NCBI RefSeq assembly: GCF_031202265.1
Contig: NZ_CP100604.1
Location: 6,554,501-6,618,500 of the forward strand
Source: Bradyrhizobium sp. Ash2021
Lineage (GTDB): Bacteria > Pseudomonadota > Alphaproteobacteria > Rhizobiales > Xanthobacteraceae
DNA: 64,000 nt
Direction of reading: 5' to 3'
Below the pieces are notes generated by a model. It saw only the letters and a list, made by a program, of their open reading frames with translations, made no database searches and was not told where the DNA came from. A program made the position numbers and the translations under genes. Position 1 is the first letter of the stretch. Each line of letters begins with the position of its first letter. Positions 16,223 through 24,354 of this stretch are shown here, one piece after another.

Positions 16223-17280
16223 GACACGACACCAAGCCGGCCCAGCCGGGGCGCGAAATGGAGCGCCACCTCGTCGCCGGTCTCTATCGATTCGTAGAGC
16301 GCCGAAATCAGTTCCAGACTCTTGCGTCCCTCGATACCGTCGACCAGCGCCGAGCGCTGGTTCACCAGGCAGTCGATCACATGCTGGTAATAGGCCTGAT
16401 GACCGAAGCCGTAGACGTTCGGCGGGTTGACGGAAAACTTCTCGACCACGTCCTTGTCGGACGGAAGCTCATCGACAAAGCGCCAGTGCCGGATCTGGTT
16501 GACGGCAAAGCCTGCGATTTCGACCGTCCCCTTCTCTCCGAGGATCGAGAGCGAACCTTCGAGGTCGGTTGGACGCACGGCCGTTGTCGCCTCGATGATC
16601 CCGAGCGCGCCGTTGCGGAACCTCAGCGTTGCGACGGCCGTGTCTTCGGCCTCGATCTTTGCGAGCGCCGTGACGGCACGGGCATGAACGCTGACGACAT
16701 CGCCAAAGAACCATTCCAGCATGTCGACGTGATGGCTGGCCTGGTTGCTGAGCACGCCGCCGTCATAGGCCCAGGTGCCGCGCCAGGCGTCCTGATCGTA
16801 ATAGCTCTGGTCGCGGCACCAGCGAACGCGGACCGTTCCCAGAATGAGTCGGCCGAAGCGGCCGGCCTCCAGCGCCTCGCGCGCCTTTACCACGGGAACG
16901 TTGAAACGATTCTGCTTGACGACGAAAAGCTTGACGCCGGCCTCGTCGCAGGCGCGGATCATGTCGTCGGCGTCCTCCAGCCGCAGCGCCATCGGCTTCT
17001 CGACGATGGCGTGCTTCCCGGCCTTCGCACACGCTATGACATGGGCGGGATGCATTCCGCTCGGGGTCAGAACCGCGACCGCATCGATGTCCTTGCGAGC
17101 AAGAAATGCGCCAAAGTCATAATCTGCGGGGATGCCAAATTTAGACGCGATCGCGTCGGCTCTTGCCCGCACCGGATCGCAGACCGCAATGAGGGTTGCT
17201 CCACCGATGTGACCGCCTCCGAGCAAGTCGGAATGACGCCTGGCGATGCGCCCGCATCCGAGCAGGCCAAATCTAATCAT
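16219..17280 (-). CDS. wbpB: WbpB-type UDP-GlcNAcA 3-dehydrogenase (Gfo/Idh/MocA)
   Basis: NAD-dependent oxidoreductase (353 aa) opening MIRFGLLGCGRIARRHSDLL. The EKP motif of this family is in IVEKPMALRLEDADDMIRAC near residue 94, and the substrate-domain segment WRGTWAYDGGVLSNQASHHV-DM with GAL-IEATTAVRPTD matches the WbpB/WlbA type. It oxidises C3 of UDP-GlcNAcA and recycles NADH in cooperation with WbpE. No WbpA (UDP-GlcNAc 6-dehydrogenase) is in the window, so its substrate must be made elsewhere. First gene of the wbpB-D-E operon; the 230 bp upstream hold no other gene except a possible 48-codon frame. Confidence 0.85.
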   Translation of the reverse strand: MIRFGLLGCGRIARRHSDLLGGGHIGGATLIAVCDPVRARADAIASKFGIPADYDFGAFLARKDIDAVAVLTPSGMHPAHVIACAKAGKHAIVEKPMALRLEDADDMIRACDEAGVKLFVVKQNRFNVPVVKAREALEAGRFGRLILGTVRVRWCRDQSYYDQDAWRGTWAYDGGVLSNQASHHVDMLEWFFGDVVSVHARAVTALAKIEAEDTAVATLRFRNGALGIIEATTAVRPTDLEGSLSILGEKGTVEIAGFAVNQIRHWRFVDELPSDKDVVEKFSVNPPNVYGFGHQAYYQHVIDCLVNQRSALVDGIEGRKSLELISALYESIETGDEVALHFAPRLGRLGVVS

Positions 17281-17512
17281 AGTCGGTCCTCAAATCGACC
17301 AATTACTTGCATAACGGCCTTGACAACAACCAAGACACCATCGTGCATCACGATTTCCCTGTCATTTGGCTCTTTCACGAGAGATTGCCGATAGGGATAA
17401 CTCGCTCGCATTCAATAAATCTCACTGCCCTTCAGACCTTGTCAACTGGAAGCTGCCGGACCTACACGTCGTCATCGGCCCGGCGACCGATCGCGCAATG
17501 TCCCGCCTTTAG

Positions 17513-17659
17513 TCATGTTGGCACGCTAATGAACCCGCTCTCTAGCGAAAAGGCTGCGAGGGCCCCAAAAGCGACCAGATAAAGGGGTCGGGGCAGCTTA
17601 ACGTGCCCGGCCCGTAGCCGCCGATCGACCAGCCAATTGATTTTTCGAGGGATGGTCAA
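17513..17659 (-). CDS. Possible 48-aa single-span membrane peptide coupled to the upstream gene
   Basis: A TTG at 17659 overlaps the stop of the upstream 149-aa gene as TTGA and opens a 48-codon frame. It is basic at first (MTIPRKINWLVDRRLRAGHV) and ends in a hydrophobic stretch, LYLVAFGALAAFSLESGF. The organisation (coupled start, positive then hydrophobic) is suggestive, but the start is not ATG and the frame may be chance. No family is recognised. Confidence 0.3.
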   Translation of the reverse strand: MTIPRKINWLVDRRLRAGHVKLPRPLYLVAFGALAAFSLESGFISVPT

Positions 17660-18105
17660 CCTGGCTTCACCGCCCAATATGCCCGGCCATTGGTCTGAGG
17701 ATCGCTGTTGTCGGACGAGGAAAACACGAAGACGGATCCATTGAGTCGCCAATGAGAATACCGGCCCATGCCCATTCTCGCGACATCCGCATGCACGCTG
17801 TGGGACGGGCCTAACCGCCTTTCGTTCTCGTATACCTCGATCGGCGACTGGTCGCTATTATCGATTGTGTCTGCGAAATCCATAAACCGATCGTCGCGTG
17901 CGATGACCGCGAACTCAGAGCTCAGGAACCTTACAAACGGCCTTCGCAAGAGCACCTTCTCGCCTGCGACTCTTGGTTGTGCATGAGAGACGCCAGGCGG
18001 CTGATAGGCAAACTGCAGCCATTTCGCTACCAGGAAATAAGTGCCTGTCGCGACAACTCCCGTCACTAGCCAGGTCCGCCTGTCCCAACTTTCTTTCAAA
18101 ACCAT
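17656..18105 (-). CDS. Unknown membrane-anchored protein with GMGRYSHW...SDNSDP signature (copy 1)
   Basis: 149 aa from the ATG at 18105 (an alternative at 18126). One N-terminal transmembrane segment, WLVTGVVATGTYFLVAKWLQ, is followed by an exported domain of about 115 residues. The C-terminal half carries LGPSHSVHADVARMGMGRYS-HW and SSSDNSDPQTNGRAYWAVKPG. I do not recognise the family. A second copy (29064-29465, truncated) shares SPI-YE, LGP-HS-HA, MGRYSHW and SDNSDP. Both lie at borders of polysaccharide gene blocks next to decayed DNA. The conserved aromatic, Asp and Asn residues suggest ligand or metal binding outside the membrane; function unknown. Confidence 0.7.
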   Translation of the reverse strand: MVLKESWDRRTWLVTGVVATGTYFLVAKWLQFAYQPPGVSHAQPRVAGEKVLLRRPFVRFLSSEFAVIARDDRFMDFADTIDNSDQSPIEVYENERRLGPSHSVHADVARMGMGRYSHWRLNGSVFVFSSSDNSDPQTNGRAYWAVKPG

Positions 18106-18281
18106 GCTCGCCCTTGGTCCAATCAACTCTCGATGTCATTAACCCGACTCCGACCTTTGCAGCAAGCAGCCTCGGCATTCGTTGTGTGGTATACCGGCTC
18201 TACAGGTTGCCACCGTCTAGTCTAGCAGAACCATCAAACTTGGGGTCAGGAAGTGATGAATAACCTCGTTGAGCAAGAAAC

Positions 18282-19604
18282 ATGATCGCACCTAACCGAC
18301 TGTCTGGCGAACGTCAGAGGCTGATTATTCTAAATTGGTTTCTCATCGCCGCTTGTTGCGTTTCTCTCGTTTTTGTTGCCCAGTTTTACTCGCAATACTA
18401 CATATCCTTCCGTCCGGCACACCTGTTTGGTGCAGTCGCACTGCTGACATCATTTGCCTTGGTGTCGTTGTTTTTTGCATTCGCAAGCGACAGTTTCGGC
18501 TACATCGTCAGCTTCTACTCCTATTTGATGATCGCCGGATATCTGTGGCTGAATCACTTTTCGGAACTAGTGTATGATCATCGACTAGCGGCGCTTTCCG
18601 CCACAACATCGGCGATAGCTTTCGCATTACCTGCCTTATTCATCTGTTCACCAGTGCGTCGCGTCTACACCCTATCTTCGTCAGCGCTGAATCTTCTCCT
18701 CACGCTGATCCTTCTGATAGGGCTTGCAACTGTCCTTATCGGCGCAACCTATAGCTTCAGAGTTATTAGCATTGAAGACATCTATAAGTACCGCTCCGAC
18801 CTCAACTTTCCGACGATACTGAACTACGTGATAGGAGTGACCTCGAACGCGCTGCTGCCTTTCGCGTTTGCCTGCTTCGTTGCGCGTAGGGATATCTGGC
18901 GTGCCGGAGCCGTTCTGTTCCTGCTCATGCTGTTCTATCCCATCACGCTTAGCAAATTGGCTTTGTTCACGCCATCTTGGCTTGCGGCGATATTTGTGCT
19001 TTCCAGATTCTTGAACTTCAAGCTTTCCGTCACCCTCACTCTGCTGCTGCCTATTTCAGCCGGCATTTTTCTGGTCATGCTGTCCCAATGGAATCTTCTA
19101 CCTTACGAGCTGACTATTCCCTTTTTTGGTCTCGTGAACTTCCGAATGATCGCAGTTCCATCGCTTGCGATGGAGTATTACAATAGCTTCTTTGCCACAC
19201 ATCCCGTAACCCATTTCTGCCAGATACGGCTACTAAAGTCGCTTGTGTCCTGCCCCTATCAGGAACAGCTGGCCGACGTAATTTACAATGCTTTCGGCAT
19301 CGGCGGACAATTCAATGCGTCGCTGTTTGCCACCGAGGGCATCGCGTCCGTGGGTGTGCTCTTTGCGCCGATTACAGCGTTCGCAGCAGGGCTCGTTATC
19401 GCACTTGGAAATCGCCTCTCCGCGGGTTTGCCGCCCCAATTTATCCTGATCTCGAGCGCGGTTCTCGCCCAGGCGCTTCTCAACGTCCCGTTAAGCACGG
19501 TGCTGCTCACCCATGGCGCGAGCTTTCTCTTTCTTCTTTGGTACATTACGCCGCGAGAACTCGGTCTAGAGGCAAGCAAGCCACTTTCGATGGCTTCACC
19601 ATAA
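18282..19604 (+). CDS. Multi-spanning membrane protein, possible second polymerase (Wzy-like)
   Basis: 440 aa with about ten to twelve hydrophobic segments and few charged loops; the largest soluble loop is about residues 295-345 (MEYYNSFFATHPVTHFCQIR and following), where Wzy proteins usually have one. By eye its base composition is clearly less GC-rich than the flanking genes (many TTT, ATT and AAT codons), a sign of transfer. It is alone on the plus strand, divergent from the unknown 149-aa gene. A transporter or other membrane enzyme remains possible. Confidence 0.5.
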   Translation: MIAPNRLSGERQRLIILNWFLIAACCVSLVFVAQFYSQYYISFRPAHLFGAVALLTSFALVSLFFAFASDSFGYIVSFYSYLMIAGYLWLNHFSELVYDHRLAALSATTSAIAFALPALFICSPVRRVYTLSSSALNLLLTLILLIGLATVLIGATYSFRVISIEDIYKYRSDLNFPTILNYVIGVTSNALLPFAFACFVARRDIWRAGAVLFLLMLFYPITLSKLALFTPSWLAAIFVLSRFLNFKLSVTLTLLLPISAGIFLVMLSQWNLLPYELTIPFFGLVNFRMIAVPSLAMEYYNSFFATHPVTHFCQIRLLKSLVSCPYQEQLADVIYNAFGIGGQFNASLFATEGIASVGVLFAPITAFAAGLVIALGNRLSAGLPPQFILISSAVLAQALLNVPLSTVLLTHGASFLFLLWYITPRELGLEASKPLSMASP

Positions 19605-19637
19605 CGCACACCGCTAAATCAGTGGTATGAGTCGGCT

Positions 19638-20822
19638 TCAGCATCGAACGGCGCGCTGAACGGTGTTGGTAAAATCCGTCGCAAACGCCTCGACGCGATG
19701 CTCCTGATGTGGAACAAGGCTACGAACGATTGAAACTTCGCACGCCCGCGACGTACGCATGAGATGGTCGGCCAATGTGAAGGGATCGTCGGTCCCGAAA
19801 TAGCGCGCTTCACCGGCGGTCTGTTCGCGGTGCACATCGAGATCGGACAAAATCATGGGCACGCCGAACGATTTCGCTTCTTCAACGGTGGTGCTCCATC
19901 CCTCGAATCGAGATGGATTTATCAGGGCTAAGGAAGCGCGCAACAACGCATACACATGCGGCGCCGGGATCATCCCAAGATGAAGGAAGCGCTTTTCGAG
20001 ACCCCGGTTGCGGACCTGTGACATAACATGCTCGAAGTACCCGCGGCCTCGCCTATCTTCGGTGCTGCCCGACGCGCACACGACGACATCGAAGCCACGC
20101 TGCATCAGGATTGTGAGCGCATCGACCACCACTTGGTGGTTTTTGTGCCTGTAGAACTGATTTGGCAGGTAAAAATACCGCTCGGGCAATTGGTATTGCG
20201 CAATGACCTCGGCTGGATTTGCGCTCAGATAAGCTGTCGACGGCTGTGTTGCGAAGCGAACCATTGAAGTGTCGTTCCGTGCCCGAGGATAGTATTTCCT
20301 GAAGTCGCGAAGCGCGCTCTCGCTGCTGAGCATAATGGTCCGCCTTGAGGCGATCTGGAGGCGAAAGCCGAGCTCGCGACGCCATCGGGAGGAGCGCGGA
20401 AAGAGCTCGGGCAATTTTCGATGTTGCAGATCGGGAAACCAGGCCACGGCCGGATAGGGCAGCCGCCAACCAAAAAAGCGTGCGGTTTCGAAAACCGCAT
20501 CGATACGTTGCGCCCGGAATACTACCGCCGCCTTCCAGTCCAATCCCAGCGCAAGGGCTGCAGCTAAACCGGCGCGGCTTTCAAAAGCCGCCGATCGCAC
20601 AACTTCCACGCCTGGTATCTCGGCTAGTGCGGAGAGATCGGCATCGTCATCACCGTTCCCAGCAAACAAGACCGGCGTGAGTTCGCCCGGTCGAAACTGG
20701 CTAAGCGCCGCAAACAAATTGCTCTGGTAATTATAGCCGCCGGCCCAAACCTGCCGGGGGATATGCGTGAATGCGAGCCGCAGCGGCACACGTTGGATCA
20801 CCGGGCCTGTTCCTTGAACCAC
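19638..20822 (-). CDS. Glycosyltransferase family 4
   Basis: 394 aa with the GT-B pattern. The C-terminal nucleotide-sugar domain starts ERYFYLPNQFYRHKNHQVVV; it has VVVCASGSTEDRRG, FLHLGMIPAPHVYALLRASL, and the donor-site motif LINPSRFEGWSTTVEEAKSF-GVP, where the E-x7-E pair is the retaining GT4 signature. The start (GTG at 20822) lies within the 3' end of the upstream epimerase gene (25-bp overlap), so they are translated together. Adds a sugar to the lipid-linked repeat unit; donor not known. Confidence 0.85.
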   Translation of the reverse strand: MVQGTGPVIQRVPLRLAFTHIPRQVWAGGYNYQSNLFAALSQFRPGELTPVLFAGNGDDDADLSALAEIPGVEVVRSAAFESRAGLAAALALGLDWKAAVVFRAQRIDAVFETARFFGWRLPYPAVAWFPDLQHRKLPELFPRSSRWRRELGFRLQIASRRTIMLSSESALRDFRKYYPRARNDTSMVRFATQPSTAYLSANPAEVIAQYQLPERYFYLPNQFYRHKNHQVVVDALTILMQRGFDVVVCASGSTEDRRGRGYFEHVMSQVRNRGLEKRFLHLGMIPAPHVYALLRASLALINPSRFEGWSTTVEEAKSFGVPMILSDLDVHREQTAGEARYFGTDDPFTLADHLMRTSRACEVSIVRSLVPHQEHRVEAFATDFTNTVQRAVRC

Positions 20823-21727
20823 GAAACGTAATCCGCAAAGCCTTGCTCAACGGGGATCTTCCACTCAAAGGGCAGAGCACGCAGCGTTTCATCGTTTGCC
20901 AGCAGACTCGGCGGATCACCCGCCCGAACGGCGCCAGAGTACGTCACGGAAATGCTTCCGCCCCAGGATTCCGAGAGCATCGCCGCAACCCGTGCTACCG
21001 TCGTTCCAAGCCCAGATCCGGCATTAATCGCGCGAAAGGTCTCCGGCTGAGGCTTTTCAGCGATCTCCGCCAATAGCCGCGCGACGTCGCGGACATCCGT
21101 CCAGTCCCGGACCTCCGCTCCGGTCCCTCCCAGCACCAGATTTCGCTCACCCGCTTGCAATCGGGAGCAAATATCCCAGGCCAACTGTTTTCGCAAGAGT
21201 GACCCATAAACCGAGAACAAGCGCAATACTGTACCACGCAAGCCGAATGTCACGGCGTAGCTGCGGCACAGCTGCTCCATCATCAGTTTGTGTTGACCGT
21301 AGGGCGACATCGGAAGCGTTGCCGCATCCGCGGCGATCGGCCCTTCGTGACCCGCGCCATAAACCGCGGCGCTCGACGCGACGATCAAGCGACTTTCTCT
21401 GGCGGAACCGCGGAGCCACTCGAGTAATCTGGCCGTGCTGGCAACGGTACGCGAAAAGTCCTCAAACGGCTGCGCGATCGACAATCCGACCGAAGAGCCG
21501 CCGGCCAGATGGAAAATCGTCGACGGCAGTCCCGCCAGCTCCGCAAGCGCGTTGAGATTGGCCGCGTCGATCTCGCCGTTCAGCCAATGCTCCAGGCCGA
21601 TGCGATGCTTTTCGGCGTCTCCGATCGCGCCGTGGCCAATGCCATGAACGCGATTGCCCCGGTCAGCCAGCACCCTAACGAGATGCCGGCCGATGAAGCC
21701 ATTGGCGCCGGTAACCCACATGTTCAT
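20798..21727 (-). CDS. NAD-dependent nucleotide-sugar epimerase (extended SDR)
   Basis: 309 aa, opening MNMWVTGANGFIGRHLVRVL. FHLAGGSSVG, LIVASSAAVYGAG and SPYGQHKLMMEQLC give the catalytic Ser and YxxxK; LRLFSVYGSLLRKQLAWDIC and the WTDVRDVARL segment follow. The overall layout resembles GalE/RmlD-like 4-epimerases or reductases. It starts four bases inside the upstream methyltransferase gene and overlaps the following glycosyltransferase, so all three are one operon. Confidence 0.82.
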   Translation of the reverse strand: MNMWVTGANGFIGRHLVRVLADRGNRVHGIGHGAIGDAEKHRIGLEHWLNGEIDAANLNALAELAGLPSTIFHLAGGSSVGLSIAQPFEDFSRTVASTARLLEWLRGSARESRLIVASSAAVYGAGHEGPIAADAATLPMSPYGQHKLMMEQLCRSYAVTFGLRGTVLRLFSVYGSLLRKQLAWDICSRLQAGERNLVLGGTGAEVRDWTDVRDVARLLAEIAEKPQPETFRAINAGSGLGTTVARVAAMLSESWGGSISVTYSGAVRAGDPPSLLANDETLRALPFEWKIPVEQGFADYVSWFKEQAR

Positions 21728-22581
21728 GCCCGTGCCTTGTGACAGACAAACGAATAGAGCCGGCCGGGCCGGCGGTCAAAGCGCTCTGCCATCGAAAGCA
21801 GCGACATAAAAACGCTCTTGGAAGCAAGCGCGGCGCGCCAGAGGGGCTTCACCGGAATCTTGCTGGTCAATCTTTCCACGACGGCCGTTCGTAACGTCTC
21901 GATCGTATAGGGAAACAGATTGATCGGACTCTTCAGCGGCGCAAGCACCTCGATCGCGGCAAATCCCGCAGCCCGTAGCGCGCCGATATATCGATCGAGA
22001 AGAAAAGCATGCTCGCCGCCGTAGAGGTGATGCAGGGGATGTTGATCGAGGAATGCCTTGAGGTCGGTCTCGTTGCTGATCACGTGCTCGCGCGCGGCGA
22101 TGAGCATTCCGCCGGGGCGAAGCACGCGGAACATTTCCCGGCAGGCGCCATCGAGATCGCGCATATGGTGCAGCACCGCCCGCGCGAACACGACATCGAA
22201 TGTGCCGTCAGCGAACGGCAGCCGCTCGGAAAATTCCTCAACCACCTCGATCGGCAAACGGGCCTCGGCGGTGAGATCCCGAATTGCCGCCGTACCGACC
22301 ACGGCACTGGGGTCAGGCTCGAGCGCGGTGACTTCAAATCCGCTCCGCGCCAGCGCGTAGCTGGCAATTCCGCGCCCGGCACCGACATCAAGCGCCTTGC
22401 CGGTGCGGTTCTTCAGAATGTTCGAAACCGCCTGCCATTCAGTGCTGGCAAAATAGCGCTCGGCAGCAGCGATCAGAGGGTCGTCATAGAAAGCGTCAAG
22501 CACCAGCTGGCGCCGGTCCGACTGGTTGCGCAGCCAGATCACTGCATCCTCCCACGTCGTGAAGTTTTGCTCATCTTTCAT
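21724..22581 (-). CDS. Class I SAM-dependent methyltransferase
   Basis: The methyltransferase_11-type core is clear: ALDVGAGRGIASYALARSGF (motif I), VTALEPDPSAVVG, LPFADGTFDVVFARAVLHHM and EMFRVLRPGGMLIAAREHV. From the ATG at 22581 the protein has 285 aa; this start overlaps the preceding acetyltransferase stop, so it is preferred over open frame up to 22674. A C-terminal extension of about 100 residues (TIETLRTAVVERLTSKIPVK...) is less conserved. Likely methylates a sugar hydroxyl of the repeat unit. Confidence 0.83.
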   Translation of the reverse strand: MKDEQNFTTWEDAVIWLRNQSDRRQLVLDAFYDDPLIAAAERYFASTEWQAVSNILKNRTGKALDVGAGRGIASYALARSGFEVTALEPDPSAVVGTAAIRDLTAEARLPIEVVEEFSERLPFADGTFDVVFARAVLHHMRDLDGACREMFRVLRPGGMLIAAREHVISNETDLKAFLDQHPLHHLYGGEHAFLLDRYIGALRAAGFAAIEVLAPLKSPINLFPYTIETLRTAVVERLTSKIPVKPLWRAALASKSVFMSLLSMAERFDRRPGRLYSFVCHKARA

Positions 22582-23140
22582 CGGGTGGGATCTCCCTGAT
22601 GAGCACGGCCGGATTTCCCCCAACGATGGAGAAGGCCGGGACATCCTTGGTGACGACCGCGCCGGCGGCCACAACGCCGCCCTCGCCCACTGTCACCCCA
22701 CGCAAGACCATTGCGCCGGCACCAATCCAGGCGTCGTCCCCAATCGTGACCGGGCTCTCGTCGAGCGAGATTTCGCGCGGATGGCCGCGGGTGAAGATTT
22801 CCCTGATTTGCTGGTGCCGCGCCGCCGCTCCCAGCGGATGGGTAAGGCTGTCAAGAATATTCGCATTGTGCGAGATCAGGACGCGATTTCCAATGACGAT
22901 GGAGGCAGCCGACCAGATCCTGGTCCCTTCGCCGACGTAGCACCATTCGCCAATCTTGATCTCGCCACCATGGGCGAACGTGAAAAGCTCGCCCAGGATG
23001 CGGCTGTGTCGGCCAACAACGATCTTGTCGGTAGCGCCACGGGCGTTCTTGATCCTTGCACGGGAGCCGAGCACGGCATCATGCTCGAGCCGACAGGTCG
23101 CGTGTCCAATCAACCGCTTGATCAAGTAATCGATGTTCAT
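22571..23140 (-). CDS. Hexapeptide-repeat sugar O-acetyltransferase
   Basis: 189 aa, left-handed beta-helix. Hexapeptides run through IKIGEWCYVGEGTRIWSAAS and VTIGDDAWIGAGAMVLRGVT, ending VVAAGAVVTKDVPAFSIVGG-NPA, the classic maltose/colanic-acid (WcaF/NodL-like) acetyltransferase C-terminus. Catalytic His is probably in LISHNANILDSLTHPLG. It opens the acetyltransferase-methyltransferase-epimerase-GT4 operon. Confidence 0.82.
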   Translation of the reverse strand: MNIDYLIKRLIGHATCRLEHDAVLGSRARIKNARGATDKIVVGRHSRILGELFTFAHGGEIKIGEWCYVGEGTRIWSAASIVIGNRVLISHNANILDSLTHPLGAAARHQQIREIFTRGHPREISLDESPVTIGDDAWIGAGAMVLRGVTVGEGGVVAAGAVVTKDVPAFSIVGGNPAVLIREIPPDER

Positions 23141-23262
23141 GCGATCAACTCAAGGCATGCTGCGACAGCGGTGGCGATGATCTGGCGCTTCACCCCAGGA
23201 ACCAAATTTTCCGTTCGCATCATCGACGCCCTCATCCAACCGCCAGCCACGCTCTAGCACGG

Positions 23263-24351
23263 CTAAATCCGCGCGACGAGACCGACAAAATGCTTCCATT
23301 GAGAAGCCTTGCTATAGGCCTGAAAGACCCGACTCCTTCCCCGCCCGGCTATTTCGGCCGATTCCGGCCAGTATTGCAGGCAATTTGAGATGACTTCGGT
23401 GGCCTGCTCCGGCGAGCCGTAACTTTCCATGGTGACGCCCGGCTGCATTCCATCGGGATAGCCGCCGGCGTCGGAGACCAGCAGTGCGCCGCATCCCATG
23501 GCTTCGAAACAGCGCATGTTCCCCCGATCGGTGCCGGCCATATCGATAGCCCCGTTCAGCACGATCTTTGACGAACCGATAAGCTCGTAAAGCTGTCTCC
23601 CAAACACCGGGGGCTTTGCGATCTTGGCGATCGCATCGGGACGCCGATGCTTCTGCAACGGCAGCCAGGCGCCGATTGCGCTTTCCGCAAGCTTCGTCAG
23701 CCGCGAAGCGTCGAGGCAATACACGATCCGGCGGCTGCCGGCCAGGCTTGCGACCTGTTCGAGCACCCTCGCGCGCGCTGTATGGTGTCGCGAATAGCCG
23801 CCAACAAAGAGCACGTCGATCGGCCTATCGCCGTGACCATACTCGTCCATGATCGGGTCCAGCGCAGGAAAGAACAGCTCGGCACGACAGCCCATGCGGC
23901 GCCAGGATTCGAGGATTAACGGAAAGTTTCCGAGCACCGCGCCATAGGCCGTCAGATCGGCGTTTCCTGACGGCGCAGCACGCCAGCAAAACGTCTTGCT
24001 GACGCAGCCGGGCAGTTTGCGAACGAACGTACTGGGATAGCGCACGGGATCGAGATTGTAGAAAACTTCGGTCCGGTGCTGCTCGATCTGGGCAAGCAGG
24101 ATGGCCTCGAGCGTCGGCTTGCCCGCAATCCCCTGCTCGCGCGCCCAATGGCGCTGCAGGATTTCGTCATCGCCATTGGTGAAGAACGCCTCGGGGGCTC
24201 CATCAAACACTGGCTTCAGAAAATGCAGCGCGCCAAAGCGGTCGTCCAGGAAGATGCGACGCCGTGCTTCGAAGCTCGACGCTTCCGCCGTGAGCTGGTT
24301 CAGCCGCACGAGATAGGACGGGTAAAGCCCGCTATTTTGAAACAGGCGCAT
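23263..24351 (-). CDS. Glycosyltransferase (GT-B, CgeB/GT4-like)
   Basis: 362 aa. The C-terminal domain has VLFVGGYSRHHTARARVLEQ, SKIVLNGAIDMAGTDRGNMR and CFEAMGCGALLVSDAGGYPD-G, the donor-binding glycosyltransferase_92/CgeB-like motif with an acidic residue after F. It is followed by GVTMESYGSPEQATEVI. The N-terminal acceptor domain is unlike common families. It lies three bases downstream of the AsnB-like gene, thus co-transcribed with it and the second flippase. A 25-bp piece of this coding region recurs at 56270-56294. Confidence 0.75.
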   Translation of the reverse strand: MRLFQNSGLYPSYLVRLNQLTAEASSFEARRRIFLDDRFGALHFLKPVFDGAPEAFFTNGDDEILQRHWAREQGIAGKPTLEAILLAQIEQHRTEVFYNLDPVRYPSTFVRKLPGCVSKTFCWRAAPSGNADLTAYGAVLGNFPLILESWRRMGCRAELFFPALDPIMDEYGHGDRPIDVLFVGGYSRHHTARARVLEQVASLAGSRRIVYCLDASRLTKLAESAIGAWLPLQKHRRPDAIAKIAKPPVFGRQLYELIGSSKIVLNGAIDMAGTDRGNMRCFEAMGCGALLVSDAGGYPDGMQPGVTMESYGSPEQATEVISNCLQYWPESAEIAGRGRSRVFQAYSKASQWKHFVGLVARI

Positions 24352-24354
24352 CGC

